Below, piece by piece: positions 17,484 through 25,842 of a DNA stretch of 64,000 bases. Each line of letters starts with the position of its first letter. Position 1 is the first letter of the stretch. The translations under genes and the position numbers were made by a program. The stretch lies in contig CANFTW010000013.1 of assembly GCA_947450025.1 (NCBI GenBank), forward strand, positions 1-64,000, in the 5' to 3' direction. Below the pieces are notes generated by a model that saw only the letters and a list, made by a program, of their open reading frames with translations, was not told where the DNA came from and ran no database searches. Source of the stretch: Bacteroidota bacterium. Its GTDB lineage: Bacteria > Bacteroidota > Bacteroidia > B-17B0 > Aurantibacillaceae.

Positions 17484-18398
17484 ATGATTTATAAAATAAA
17501 ACTAGAGATCATTTTTTTATTAGCATTTCTTGCAATCACTTTTTCTAGATGTAAAGTTTATTATGATGTAAATTCAATAAATGGAAAATTAAAATCAAGT
17601 GTTGATAATGTTAATCAAAATTGTTCCACAGTAACAAGTAAGATCTTTTCTATGGAAAGTGAATATTTGGCTTTAAACTGTAAAACTGATGAAAAACCAT
17701 TTCAAATTGCCAAACAACTTTTATTTGAAACGGATGCTTTAGTAAAAGAAATGTCTAAATACCAAATGAATATTAATGATGAATATGAGAATTTCATAGA
17801 ATACACTAAAGGTAAAAGTAAAATAGAGTCGGGGACTCAAGAATGGAAAAAATTCAAATACACCAAAAAAGCTATTAAATCAAATGTTCAAACACTTCAA
17901 TTAAAAGGTAATGATGCTGTAAAAAAAGCAACATCTTTTAATCAATATGCAAATGAAGCTATTTTAAAAAATATTCAATATTGCGATGTGGCTTCCTTCA
18001 ATGTTAGATTTGATGATATCATATTGAATTTAGATAAAAGCCAGAAAACGTTTTTAGAACAATTAGCAGAATATGAATCAAAACTTCAATTTTTGACTAA
18101 TAAATTTAGTCAAGTATATCCCGATCAATGTAAATTATTAAATGAAGATTTTCAAAAGATTAAAACAGGAAAAGATCGTTTTGAATCTGTGAAATCAAAT
18201 GTGCAATTTAGTGTCAACAAGTTTAAAGTATATACAGTAGGGAAACAAAAAATATATTCATGTGCTTCAGATTGGTCTTTTGTTAGTCAAGCTGAAAAAG
18301 AAATGACTGAGCAACAAAATGAATTGAGTAGTTTACAGCAAAATATTCAAGGCTTAATCAACCATATGCAAAGCATTATTAATACGATGCAGCAATAA
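17484..18398 (+). CDS. Coiled-coil lipoprotein of unknown function
   Basis: I do not recognise this 304-residue protein. It opens with a hydrophobic signal and a lipobox-like TFSRC (Cys23), so it is probably a lipoprotein. The rest is mostly charged and helical, rich in Lys/Glu/Gln, with long coiled-coil-like stretches at residues ~170-215 and at the C-terminus (QQNELSSLQQNIQGLINHMQ). It has several scattered Cys residues (NQNCSTV, ALNCKTD, IQYCDVA, PDQCKLL, YSCASDW). It begins 49 bases after the sensor phosphatase gene on the same strand with no terminator between, so the two may be co-transcribed, which suggests but does not show a shared function. Confidence 0.8.
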   Translation: MIYKIKLEIIFLLAFLAITFSRCKVYYDVNSINGKLKSSVDNVNQNCSTVTSKIFSMESEYLALNCKTDEKPFQIAKQLLFETDALVKEMSKYQMNINDEYENFIEYTKGKSKIESGTQEWKKFKYTKKAIKSNVQTLQLKGNDAVKKATSFNQYANEAILKNIQYCDVASFNVRFDDIILNLDKSQKTFLEQLAEYESKLQFLTNKFSQVYPDQCKLLNEDFQKIKTGKDRFESVKSNVQFSVNKFKVYTVGKQKIYSCASDWSFVSQAEKEMTEQQNELSSLQQNIQGLINHMQSIINTMQQ

Positions 18399-18532
18399 AT
18401 TTCATAAATAATGAATATAACCTGAAGGCATTCTGTAGAATTTCTAAATTCCAATTTATTTTTTAAAAATTCACCTCAAATTATAGAATTCAAAAAAAAT
18501 AAATTTTATATTGGTCAAATAAAAATTTAATC

Positions 18533-21500
18533 ATGAAACAAATATTTACAACTATTTTATTCTCAGTAATTTATTTACTGTCATTTAATCAAGGATATTC
18601 GCAATGTCCAATTTTAAATCAGGTTCCAGTTGCAACAAATTCTTCTTTATGCGGATCAGGAACTAGCTCTATTTCAATACCATCTTCAGAAGTAGGTATT
18701 TTGTATTCTTTAGTATCAGGAACAACAGCTGTTTCTCCTACCTTAACTGGTAATGGAGGTAGTTTAGTTTTTTCAACTGGCTCTGTAACAACTACAACTA
18801 CTTTCTCAGTAGCTGCAACAAATGGAACATGCGCTGTTGTTATGACACCTGCAATCACGATCACAGTTAACCCATTACCAACTATTACAATTGTAGCATC
18901 AAACACTACAATTTGTCGAGGCCAAGTCGATACATTAACAGTTTCTGGTGCTTTAACATATACATGGGTACCTTCAAATTCTAATTTATCTACATTTACA
19001 GTATCTCCAAATAACACGACTTCTTATACAGTAACGGGAACAGACGCTAATGGTTGCTCTAATGCAGCTATTAAGTCCGTTTCTGTTAATCCAACTCCTA
19101 CAATTACAATAAACGCAACTCCGTTTGGAGGTTTATGTGCCGGACAAACAGCATCATTAACGGCTACAGGCGCAAGTTCTTATGTGTGGAGTAATTCTTT
19201 AACAACAGCATCAATAACAGTAAGTCCAACAGTAACAACTGTATATACTGTTACTGGAACAAATGCAAATGGATGTTCTGCATTTAGAACAAGAACAATT
19301 ACGGTTAATCCCACCGCTACAATAACAATTAACGGTCCTTCATTATTATGTATTGGAGCATCTGCTAATTTAAGCGCAACAGGTTCAACTTCTTATACAT
19401 GGAATACTGGAGCCACTACTACTACTATTTTAGTTTCACCAACAGTTACAACAACTTATTCTGTAATTAGTGGAACTGGCTTTGGAACGTGCCCTGGAAC
19501 AGCAACTTATACATTAAATGTTTCTCCAAATCCATCTCCAACAGTAACTATTAGTGGTTCAACTATAACTTGCAGTGGCCAACCAGATGTTTTAACCGTA
19601 TCAGGTGCATCAACTTATACATGGAGTGCTAATTTAGGAAATGTAACAACAACGACAGTTGCTCCAAGTCCTACAGTGAATACAACTTACCAAGTAACTG
19701 GAATGGATGGAAATGGATGTAGTAATACTAGTACTTTTTCAGTAACAGTTAGTGCACTTCCTAACGTAACAACAACAGGTATTAAAAAAATATGTATTGG
19801 TAATTCAACTACATTAACTGCTAACAACGCTTCAACATATTTATGGGATAATGGCGTTTCTACTAATACTATAGTTTTAACACCAACTGTTACTACTATT
19901 TATACAGTAACTGGAACTTCAGTAAATGGATGCTCAAGATCAGTTGTTGCAACAGTAACTGTTACCCCATTACCAACATTAACCGTGACTCCAATAACAA
20001 TTTGTTATCCTGCAACGGCAACACTAGTAGCCACACCAAATACTTATTTATCTTACACTTGGTCTCCTGGATTAAGCAGTGTAAATGGAACCTCTGTGAC
20101 GGCTAGTCCATCTGTTACAACTAACTATACCTTATCAGCTACAGATAATAATGGATGTGTTGGTTCTACCATTGCAACCATTGTATCTGTTACAAATTTA
20201 TCGGTATCTGCAACTGCATCTAATTCTGTAGCATGTTTAGGAACACCAGTAACCTTAACAGGATTAGGAGCAAGTTCATACACATGGACCTCAAGTGCAG
20301 GAACAATGAGTTCAAACTCGGGAGCGGTGATAACAGTAACACCATCCGCTTCATCAACAAGCTATACTATTGATGGATCATCTGGAACATGTTCTCCAAG
20401 TTCATACACTTTAACCGTTAATGTAAATCCTTTGCCTACTGTTAGTGCATTAGTATCACCTAATGACTCAGTATGTAATGGAACTCCTATTATCCTAGAT
20501 GGAGTAGGAGCCAATACTTATTCGTGGACTAATGGAGCTTCTAATGGAATTGCATTTTCGCCTTCTGTAACGGCTACCTATACAGTAACTGGAACTGATT
20601 TGAACGGATGTAAGAATACATCAACTCAAAAAGTGACCATTAATCCTTTACCAAATATTACAATTACAGCTGCACCAGGAGGAAATATATGTCCAAGCCA
20701 AACAGTCGCATTAACTGCAACAGGAGCAACGTCTTATACTTGGAGTGCAAATGCTGGAAGTGTATTAACTAATACAACTATCATTAGCCCTTTATCAACA
20801 ACTGTTTATACGGTAACAGGAATAGATGCATTAGGTTGTGTTAATACAAGAACAAGAACAGAAACTGTCAGAACAGCACCAATAATTTCAATCAGTGGTC
20901 AAAATATGTTTTGTCAAGGAGCATCCGTTTCGGCAACACTAGTTGCAACGGGAGCTACATCATATACGTGGAGCACAGGAGCAAATACATCAAGTATTGT
21001 TGTAACACCTTCATTAACTACTGGCTATTCAGTTGTGGGAACAGGAACTAATGTTTGTACAACTTTAAAAGAAGATACTGTGTACATTAATCCTTTACCT
21101 AATATTACAATAACTAACCCTTCGTATATATGTTCTGGTAATTCAGGCACATTAACTGCTAGTGGTGCAAATAATTATGTATGGAGTACATCAGCGACAA
21201 CATCTGTTATTGTTATAAGTCCAACAGTTACGACCAATTATTCAGTCACAGGTACTGATGCAAATGGTTGTTCTAACTCGGCTTCTGTTACACAATCTGT
21301 ATCAGTTTGTACAGGAATTCAAAACTTAAATAATGAGTTAACAAACGTTTATCCAAATCCCTCAAATGGATTAATTACAATTGAGATATTAACTCCATCT
21401 AATATTTTGATACTGGATGTTTTAGGAAAAAATGTTTATACTAAATTATTAGAAAACGGAAAACATCAAATTAATCTTTCTGAATTTTCAAAGGGATTAT

Positions 21501-21562
21501 ATTTAATGAAGATTAGCTCAGAAAATAATGTGAATAAAACTGTTCGATTAATCATCCAATAA
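18533..21562 (+). CDS. T9SS-exported Ig/PKD-like repeat protein
   Basis: The 1009-residue secreted protein has a signal peptide (YLLSFNQGYSQ, cleavage near residue 23), about 12 repeats of ~75-80 residues shaped like 'TxxICxGxxxTLTxxGAxxYxWSxxxxTxSIxVSPTxTTxYxVTGTDxNGCS...VTVNPLPTITI' (Ig- or PKD-like strands, with one conserved Cys pair per repeat), and a C-terminal type A sorting domain (NELTNVYPNPSNGLITIE to the end). It is therefore exported by the type IX system and anchored or released at the cell surface. Low-complexity Thr/Ser richness is typical of such adhesin-like proteins. Specific binding is unknown. It follows the lipoprotein by 134 bases, on the same strand, and ends at a terminator. 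Confidence 0.93.
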   Translation: MKQIFTTILFSVIYLLSFNQGYSQCPILNQVPVATNSSLCGSGTSSISIPSSEVGILYSLVSGTTAVSPTLTGNGGSLVFSTGSVTTTTTFSVAATNGTCAVVMTPAITITVNPLPTITIVASNTTICRGQVDTLTVSGALTYTWVPSNSNLSTFTVSPNNTTSYTVTGTDANGCSNAAIKSVSVNPTPTITINATPFGGLCAGQTASLTATGASSYVWSNSLTTASITVSPTVTTVYTVTGTNANGCSAFRTRTITVNPTATITINGPSLLCIGASANLSATGSTSYTWNTGATTTTILVSPTVTTTYSVISGTGFGTCPGTATYTLNVSPNPSPTVTISGSTITCSGQPDVLTVSGASTYTWSANLGNVTTTTVAPSPTVNTTYQVTGMDGNGCSNTSTFSVTVSALPNVTTTGIKKICIGNSTTLTANNASTYLWDNGVSTNTIVLTPTVTTIYTVTGTSVNGCSRSVVATVTVTPLPTLTVTPITICYPATATLVATPNTYLSYTWSPGLSSVNGTSVTASPSVTTNYTLSATDNNGCVGSTIATIVSVTNLSVSATASNSVACLGTPVTLTGLGASSYTWTSSAGTMSSNSGAVITVTPSASSTSYTIDGSSGTCSPSSYTLTVNVNPLPTVSALVSPNDSVCNGTPIILDGVGANTYSWTNGASNGIAFSPSVTATYTVTGTDLNGCKNTSTQKVTINPLPNITITAAPGGNICPSQTVALTATGATSYTWSANAGSVLTNTTIISPLSTTVYTVTGIDALGCVNTRTRTETVRTAPIISISGQNMFCQGASVSATLVATGATSYTWSTGANTSSIVVTPSLTTGYSVVGTGTNVCTTLKEDTVYINPLPNITITNPSYICSGNSGTLTASGANNYVWSTSATTSVIVISPTVTTNYSVTGTDANGCSNSASVTQSVSVCTGIQNLNNELTNVYPNPSNGLITIEILTPSNILILDVLGKNVYTKLLENGKHQINLSEFSKGLYLMKISSENNVNKTVRLIIQ

Positions 21563-21584
21563 TTTTAAACTAGTATCGATTTTC

Positions 21585-21617
21585 AAAAACCTCGGAAAGA
21601 TTTCCGAGGTTTTTTTA
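21585..21617 (+). terminator. Intrinsic terminator of the T9SS repeat protein
   Basis: A 14-bp stem (21585-21598 with 21601-21614), containing CCTCGGAAA/TTTCCGAGG, ends in a T run; the innermost pairs must open to make a loop. It closes the three-gene forward run 13649-21562. Confidence 0.88.
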
Positions 21618-21719
21618 TGGATAAACATTTTCTGAAATTATTAAATCCAAATTAGTGTTTTATGTTTTTTTAGCTTTTTTATCATCCTCATTTTTTATTT
21701 TTTATATAATTTTGAAAAC

Positions 21720-22142
21720 ATGAAAACACTATTTATTATATTTTTAAGCTTTATAGGTTATACTGAAACAAGTATACAAGTTCCAACATGGAAAAAAGAA
21801 CAATTAATGTTAACCATTGAACTTAGCACAAAAATAAAAACAAATGCCAAAGACAAACCTCTTATTTTTAATGTTGGCCCAATGGAAAATATTAAAGGAG
21901 CAGTAGCTGTTGGAGCTGCTACTAATGTGACGTTTGGAAGTAAAATACAATCTTACCTTACCATGGAAAGTAAAACAAAACCAATTGTAGTATACTGTGG
22001 ATGTTGCTCTTATGCTAGTTGCCCTAATATTAAACCAGCTTACGATTATTTAATTGGACAAGGATTTAAAAATACTAAAGTCTTAGAATTACCTGATGGC
22101 ATTAAACCGGATTGGGTAGCAAAAGGGTATCCAACTGAGTAA
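21720..22142 (+). CDS. Rhodanese-like protein with a CGCC loop
   Basis: The 140-residue protein has a hydrophobic N-terminus that could serve as a signal peptide (MKTLFIIFLSFIGYTETSIQ) and a rhodanese-like fold ending in DYLIGQGFKNTKVLELPDGI. Where rhodaneses have the catalytic CxxGxR/S loop, this one has VVYCGCCSYASCPNI at residues ~101-115, with four Cys residues and no Arg. This could be a disulfide or metal-binding variant. In this family cysteine-rich loops of this type recur in Bacteroidota, as I recall. It is single, with a preceding terminator from the repeat protein, and faces the convergent LOG-family gene across 73 bases. Confidence 0.72.
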   Translation: MKTLFIIFLSFIGYTETSIQVPTWKKEQLMLTIELSTKIKTNAKDKPLIFNVGPMENIKGAVAVGAATNVTFGSKIQSYLTMESKTKPIVVYCGCCSYASCPNIKPAYDYLIGQGFKNTKVLELPDGIKPDWVAKGYPTE

Positions 22143-22215
22143 TTAAACTTAAAGTTTGTTATAGTTTTTGTACTAGATTGTGTCATCATTAAAACATGAA
22201 TTTTTATAGTATTAA

Positions 22216-22953
22216 TTATTTTATAGGAGTTTCTCCTAAAATCCACATCGTTCGTTGAGCTTTTTTTAATTTTAAATTAAAAGCATCAATTGAATATTTT
22301 TGAATATGACTGACTGCTTCATTGATATCGTCTGTAAACAATATTAACTCCATATCAGTTTCTTTAATTGTTTGTTCTTTTGCCATTAAATGAATATGTT
22401 CATGTAAGTTTTTATGATAGTCTTTACCCATAATAACAATTGGAAATCGGTCGGTTTTACCTGTTTGAACCAATGTCAAAGCTTCAAAAAATTCATCTAA
22501 AGTTCCAAAACCACCAGGCATAACAAAAAATGCAAATGAGTATTTTCTCAATAATTCTTTTCTTACAAAAAAATGTTTTAGTGTAACAAAATGATCTAAA
22601 TATATATTATGTTTTTGTTCGTTTGGTAAAACTATATTACATCCAATTGATAATCCTCCAACATCTTTAGCGCCTCTATTCGCAGCTTCCATAATACCAG
22701 GTCCTCCACCAGTCATAATAGCAAATCCTAATTTTGATATTTCTGAAGCTACTTGACGTGTCAGTTTATAGTACTGATGAGTTTCATCGAATCTAGCAGA
22801 CCCAAAAATGGTTACACAAGGTCCTATAAAATGTAATTTTCTAAACCCTATAATAAATTGATGAAAGACACTAAAAGCAAATTTTAATTCATCCCATCTT
22901 GATCTTGGGCCATCTAAAAATATGATTTCTTTAGGATGCGATTGTTTATTCAC
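22216..22953 (-). CDS. LOG-family (TIGR00730) nucleotide hydrolase
   Basis: The 245-residue protein has the LOG signature: MTGGGPGIMEAANRGA near residues 79-95 and VMPGGFGTLDEFFEALT near 141-158, the PGGxGTxxE motif that forms the nucleotide-binding active site. Members hydrolyse nucleoside 5'-monophosphates at the ribose-base bond, best known for releasing active cytokinin bases in plants. In bacteria it may act in nucleotide salvage. It is older labelled 'lysine decarboxylase', which is wrong for the family. The gene lies 18 bases from the DEAD-box helicase upstream of it on the same strand and may be co-transcribed. Confidence 0.9.
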   Translation of the reverse strand: MNKQSHPKEIIFLDGPRSRWDELKFAFSVFHQFIIGFRKLHFIGPCVTIFGSARFDETHQYYKLTRQVASEISKLGFAIMTGGGPGIMEAANRGAKDVGGLSIGCNIVLPNEQKHNIYLDHFVTLKHFFVRKELLRKYSFAFFVMPGGFGTLDEFFEALTLVQTGKTDRFPIVIMGKDYHKNLHEHIHLMAKEQTIKETDMELILFTDDINEAVSHIQKYSIDAFNLKLKKAQRTMWILGETPIK

Positions 22954-22971
22954 AGATTCTAATATATAATT

Positions 22972-24114
22972 TTAATATCCTTTTAGTTCTATAGTATTTC
23001 CGTCAATCATGGTTGCCCATTTACCCATTTTTTTTTGAATAATCTTAAAATGGTGTTCTTCTTCAGGACTAATTAAAGAAATGGCTTCTCCAGAAGCTTC
23101 AGCTCGTCCTGTTCTTCCAATTCTGTGAATGTAATCTTTAGGAGAACGAGGTAATTCATAATTAATCACATATGGTAAAAATTTAATATCTATACCACGA
23201 GCCATTAAATCTGTCGCTACTAAAACTTTTACCTTTCCTGTTTTAAAAAAATCTAAAGCTTGTAACCTTGCTTCTTGGCTTTTTTTACTATGAATCGCAA
23301 ATGCATCAATACCATTTTGACTTAACTTTAATGCTACAGCATCTGCTCTATGAACCGATGATGTAAATATTAAGACTTGTTTTATTTTTTGTTTTTTAAT
23401 AATGTAACGAAGTAGGGGACCTTTTTTTTCTTCGGTAATTAAGTATGCAAATTGTTTGATTAAATCTAAATTTTGTATTTCTTTTTCTACTTTAATAACA
23501 ACAGGATGTCGTAATACATTACGATTAATGTTATTTAAATCATCGCTTAAAGTTGCTGAAAATAATAGGTTTTGACGATTCTTTGGTAATAAGCTAAAAA
23601 TCTTAGACATCTCTTCTTTAAAACCAAGATTGAGCATTTTATCAGCCTCATCTAAAACTAATATTTTAATGGCAGACAAAGACACTGAATTACTGGAAAT
23701 TAATTCTAATAACCTTCCAGGCGTGGCTACTAAAACTTCTACTCCTTGCAAGCCAATCATTTGTGGATTAATAGATACTCCGCCATACACGGCCAAAGTT
23801 TTGATAGGTGTCGGCAAATTAGCTCCTAATGAAGTGAATACTTCATTTACTTGAATAGCTAACTCTCTTGTAGGAACAACTACTAAAGCTCTTACATGTC
23901 GGTTTTTTGTTGAAATACCTGCCTGTAATTGCTGTAAAATAGGTAGCACAAAACTAGCTGTTTTACCAGAACCTGTTTGGGCAATACCTAAAATATCTTT
24001 GCCTTCTAATATGGCTGGAATAGCTTGTTGCTGAATAGGGTAGGGCTGTATGTATTTTTGTTCGGCTAATGCTTTTAATAAAGCATCCGTTAAACCAAGT
24101 TTCGAAAAAGGCAT
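22972..24114 (-). CDS. DEAD-box RNA helicase
   Basis: ATP-dependent RNA helicase of ~380 residues with the Q motif (YPIQQQAIP), Walker A AQTGSGKT, PTRELA, TPGR, DEAD (LVLDEADKMLNLGF), SAT and the C-terminal HRIGRTGRAE motif. These remodel RNA in ribosome assembly, mRNA decay or cold adaptation. I choose MPFSKLG at 24114; an in-frame ATG seven codons upstream (24135) is possible. It has no long basic C-terminal extension, so it is a minimal helicase core. It diverges from another helicase gene across 182 bases and is followed by the LOG-family gene. Confidence 0.93.
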   Translation of the reverse strand: MPFSKLGLTDALLKALAEQKYIQPYPIQQQAIPAILEGKDILGIAQTGSGKTASFVLPILQQLQAGISTKNRHVRALVVVPTRELAIQVNEVFTSLGANLPTPIKTLAVYGGVSINPQMIGLQGVEVLVATPGRLLELISSNSVSLSAIKILVLDEADKMLNLGFKEEMSKIFSLLPKNRQNLLFSATLSDDLNNINRNVLRHPVVIKVEKEIQNLDLIKQFAYLITEEKKGPLLRYIIKKQKIKQVLIFTSSVHRADAVALKLSQNGIDAFAIHSKKSQEARLQALDFFKTGKVKVLVATDLMARGIDIKFLPYVINYELPRSPKDYIHRIGRTGRAEASGEAISLISPEEEHHFKIIQKKMGKWATMIDGNTIELKGY

Positions 24115-24150
24115 AGTGTAATTTTTAAGGCTCAAATATACTACATATTA

Positions 24151-24261
24151 ATAGAACGCTGATAAACCTGGTCTTATATGATAAACTGCGTTTTTTTTGA
24201 AACAAATGTAAATAGTCAAATCATTCAAAATCATAACAAATCTGTGGTATCTGCGTTCTAT
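24151..24261. repeat. Degenerate inverted-repeat element between divergent helicase genes
   Basis: ATAGAACGCTGATA at 24151-24164 matches the complement of 24248-24261 (ATAGAACGCAGATA) at 13 of 14 positions. Another GCGTTT-rich segment lies at 24187-24198. Arms of the form AACGCxGAT recur in Bacteroidota intergenic repeats as I recall, so this may be a decayed copy. Nothing else is coded here. Confidence 0.5.
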
Positions 24262-24271
24262 AATTTAGCTG

Positions 24272-24279
24272 TATATTTG
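24272..24279 (+). promoter_or_regulatory. -7 element before the second DEAD-box gene
   Basis: TATATTTG matches TAnnTTTG and lies 17 bases before the start codon at 24297, placing transcription start within about 10 bases of it. Confidence 0.5.
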
Positions 24280-24296
24280 TAACTTATATAAAAACC

Positions 24297-25610
24297 ATGA
24301 ACTACAATACCATCCTTTCTCATTTCAATATCAAAGAACTTAACGAAATGCAGAAAGCCTCTTTGGAAGCTATAGCTAAACCAAATGATGTTGTTTTAAT
24401 TTCTCCTACAGGTTCTGGAAAAACAATTGGATTTTTATTGCCAATCCTTCAATTATTAAATACAGATATCAATGGTGTGCAAGTCTTAATCATTGTACCT
24501 TCACGCGAATTAGCGATACAAATTGAGCAAGTATTTAAACAAATGAAAACCAATTTTAAAATTAATTGCTGCTATGGTGGTCATTCTGTTCGGATTGAAG
24601 AAAATAATTTACAGCATCCACCTGCTGTTTTAGTTGGAACTCCGGGAAGAATTTCTCATCACTTACGTCGTAAAAATTTAAACGTTGATAGTGTTCATAC
24701 ATTAATATTGGATGAATTTGATAAATCTTTAGAGTTTGGTTTTAAAGATGAAATGGAGTTTATTATTCAACAGTGTAAACAAATTAAAAAAAGAATCCTA
24801 ACCTCTGCTACCAAGATAGATGATATTCCATCATTTGTTGGATTAAAAAATCATATTGAATTAAATTATACAACAGAGCATACAGATTTAAAATCAGCTT
24901 TAATTATTAAATCTGTCAGGGTAGAAGGTGATGATAAATTAGAAGCATTAATGTTATTACTGGGAAAAATTCAAGCGAAATCAACCATTGTATTTTGTAA
25001 TCATCGAGATGCTGTCAATCGAATTTCAGAACAATTAGAGTTGTATAAAGTAGACCACGGATTTTATCATGGAGGATTAGAACAAATAGATAGAGAAAAA
25101 ACATTAATTAAACTTCGTAACGGAAGTGTTAATTTATTAATCACCACAGACTTAGCTGCTCGTGGATTAGACATTCCAGAAATTGAAGCTGTGATTCATT
25201 ATCAATTACCTACCACCGAAGATACTATGATTCATAGAAATGGTAGAACTGCTCGTATGAGTGCTCAAGGAACTGCCTATTTTTTATTGGATCTCAACGA
25301 TCACCTACCGAAATTTTTAGAGACAACTCCTATTGAAGAATCTTTGCCAAAGACATTAATATTACCTGCACCCTGTGAATGGAAAACATTATATGTAGGG
25401 GCGGGAAAGAAAGATAAAATCAATAAGATGGATATTGTTGGTATGCTTTTACAAAAAGGACAATTGCAAAAAGACGAATTAGGAAAAATAGAGGTATTGG
25501 ATCATTCTGCATACGTCGCTATCAAAGCAAACAAAATTATTAAAACACTTCAACTCATCAGAGACGAAAAAATAAAAAATAAAAAAATGAAGATGGATAT
25601 ATCATCTTAG
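24297..25610 (+). CDS. DEAD-box RNA helicase with a DEFD box and DbpA-like C-terminal domain
   Basis: The 437-residue helicase has Walker A PTGSGKT (residues ~40-46), SRELA, GTPGR, the motif II variant DEFD (LILDEFDKSLEFGF) in place of DEAD, SAT, ARGLD and HRNGRTAR (instead of HRIGRTGR). From ~residue 355 it carries a domain resembling the DbpA/CsdA RNA-binding domain (EWKTLYVGAGKKDKINKMDIVGMLL, with alternating strands and helices), which in DbpA recognises 23S rRNA; I infer a role in ribosome maturation. Two altered motifs suggest slower or specialised ATPase cycling. It is the first gene in a forward block of two helicases and two cold-shock genes. Confidence 0.92.
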   Translation: MNYNTILSHFNIKELNEMQKASLEAIAKPNDVVLISPTGSGKTIGFLLPILQLLNTDINGVQVLIIVPSRELAIQIEQVFKQMKTNFKINCCYGGHSVRIEENNLQHPPAVLVGTPGRISHHLRRKNLNVDSVHTLILDEFDKSLEFGFKDEMEFIIQQCKQIKKRILTSATKIDDIPSFVGLKNHIELNYTTEHTDLKSALIIKSVRVEGDDKLEALMLLLGKIQAKSTIVFCNHRDAVNRISEQLELYKVDHGFYHGGLEQIDREKTLIKLRNGSVNLLITTDLAARGLDIPEIEAVIHYQLPTTEDTMIHRNGRTARMSAQGTAYFLLDLNDHLPKFLETTPIEESLPKTLILPAPCEWKTLYVGAGKKDKINKMDIVGMLLQKGQLQKDELGKIEVLDHSAYVAIKANKIIKTLQLIRDEKIKNKKMKMDISS

Positions 25611-25680
25611 GACGTCTATTAATGAATATTCCCTTTTAAGAAATAAAATTAATAAATTAGGTTATTGTTAATAATATGTT

Positions 25681-25688
25681 TATATTTG
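25681..25688 (+). promoter_or_regulatory. -7 element before the third DEAD-box gene
   Basis: TATATTTG matches the consensus. It lies 112 bases before the helicase start at 25793, giving an untranslated leader of about 95 to 100 bases if used. Confidence 0.5.
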
Positions 25689-25698
25689 TATACTTCTT

Positions 25699-25842
25699 AT
25701 GAAGACTGTAGTTCATCCGCTTGTAAATGTTTATTGCAAATCGAATACTTTTACATTTTTCTTAATAAAGTATTTAATAATAAAAACAATTAATGACATT
25801 TACAGAATTAAAATTGATCAAACCGCTGCTTACCGCGCTTGA
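25699..25842 (+). other. Possible upstream ORF overlapping the helicase start
   Basis: An ATG at 25699 opens a 47-codon frame (starts MKTVVHPLVN, ends QTAAYRA) that ends with TGA at 25840-25842, 48 bases inside the helicase gene, in a different frame. It lies about 10 bases after a -7 element. It could be a leader peptide regulating helicase translation or may be chance. Confidence 0.25.

Noticed and set aside
18619..19017. 132-codon ORF antisense to the T9SS repeat gene
   Set aside because: It mirrors Thr/Ser/Val-rich repeat codons; no signal or homology is apparent and the sense protein is well supported.
22046..22246. 66-codon minus-strand ORF at the rhodanese-like gene end
   Set aside because: It lies across the 3' ends of two convergent genes and shows no signal or motif.
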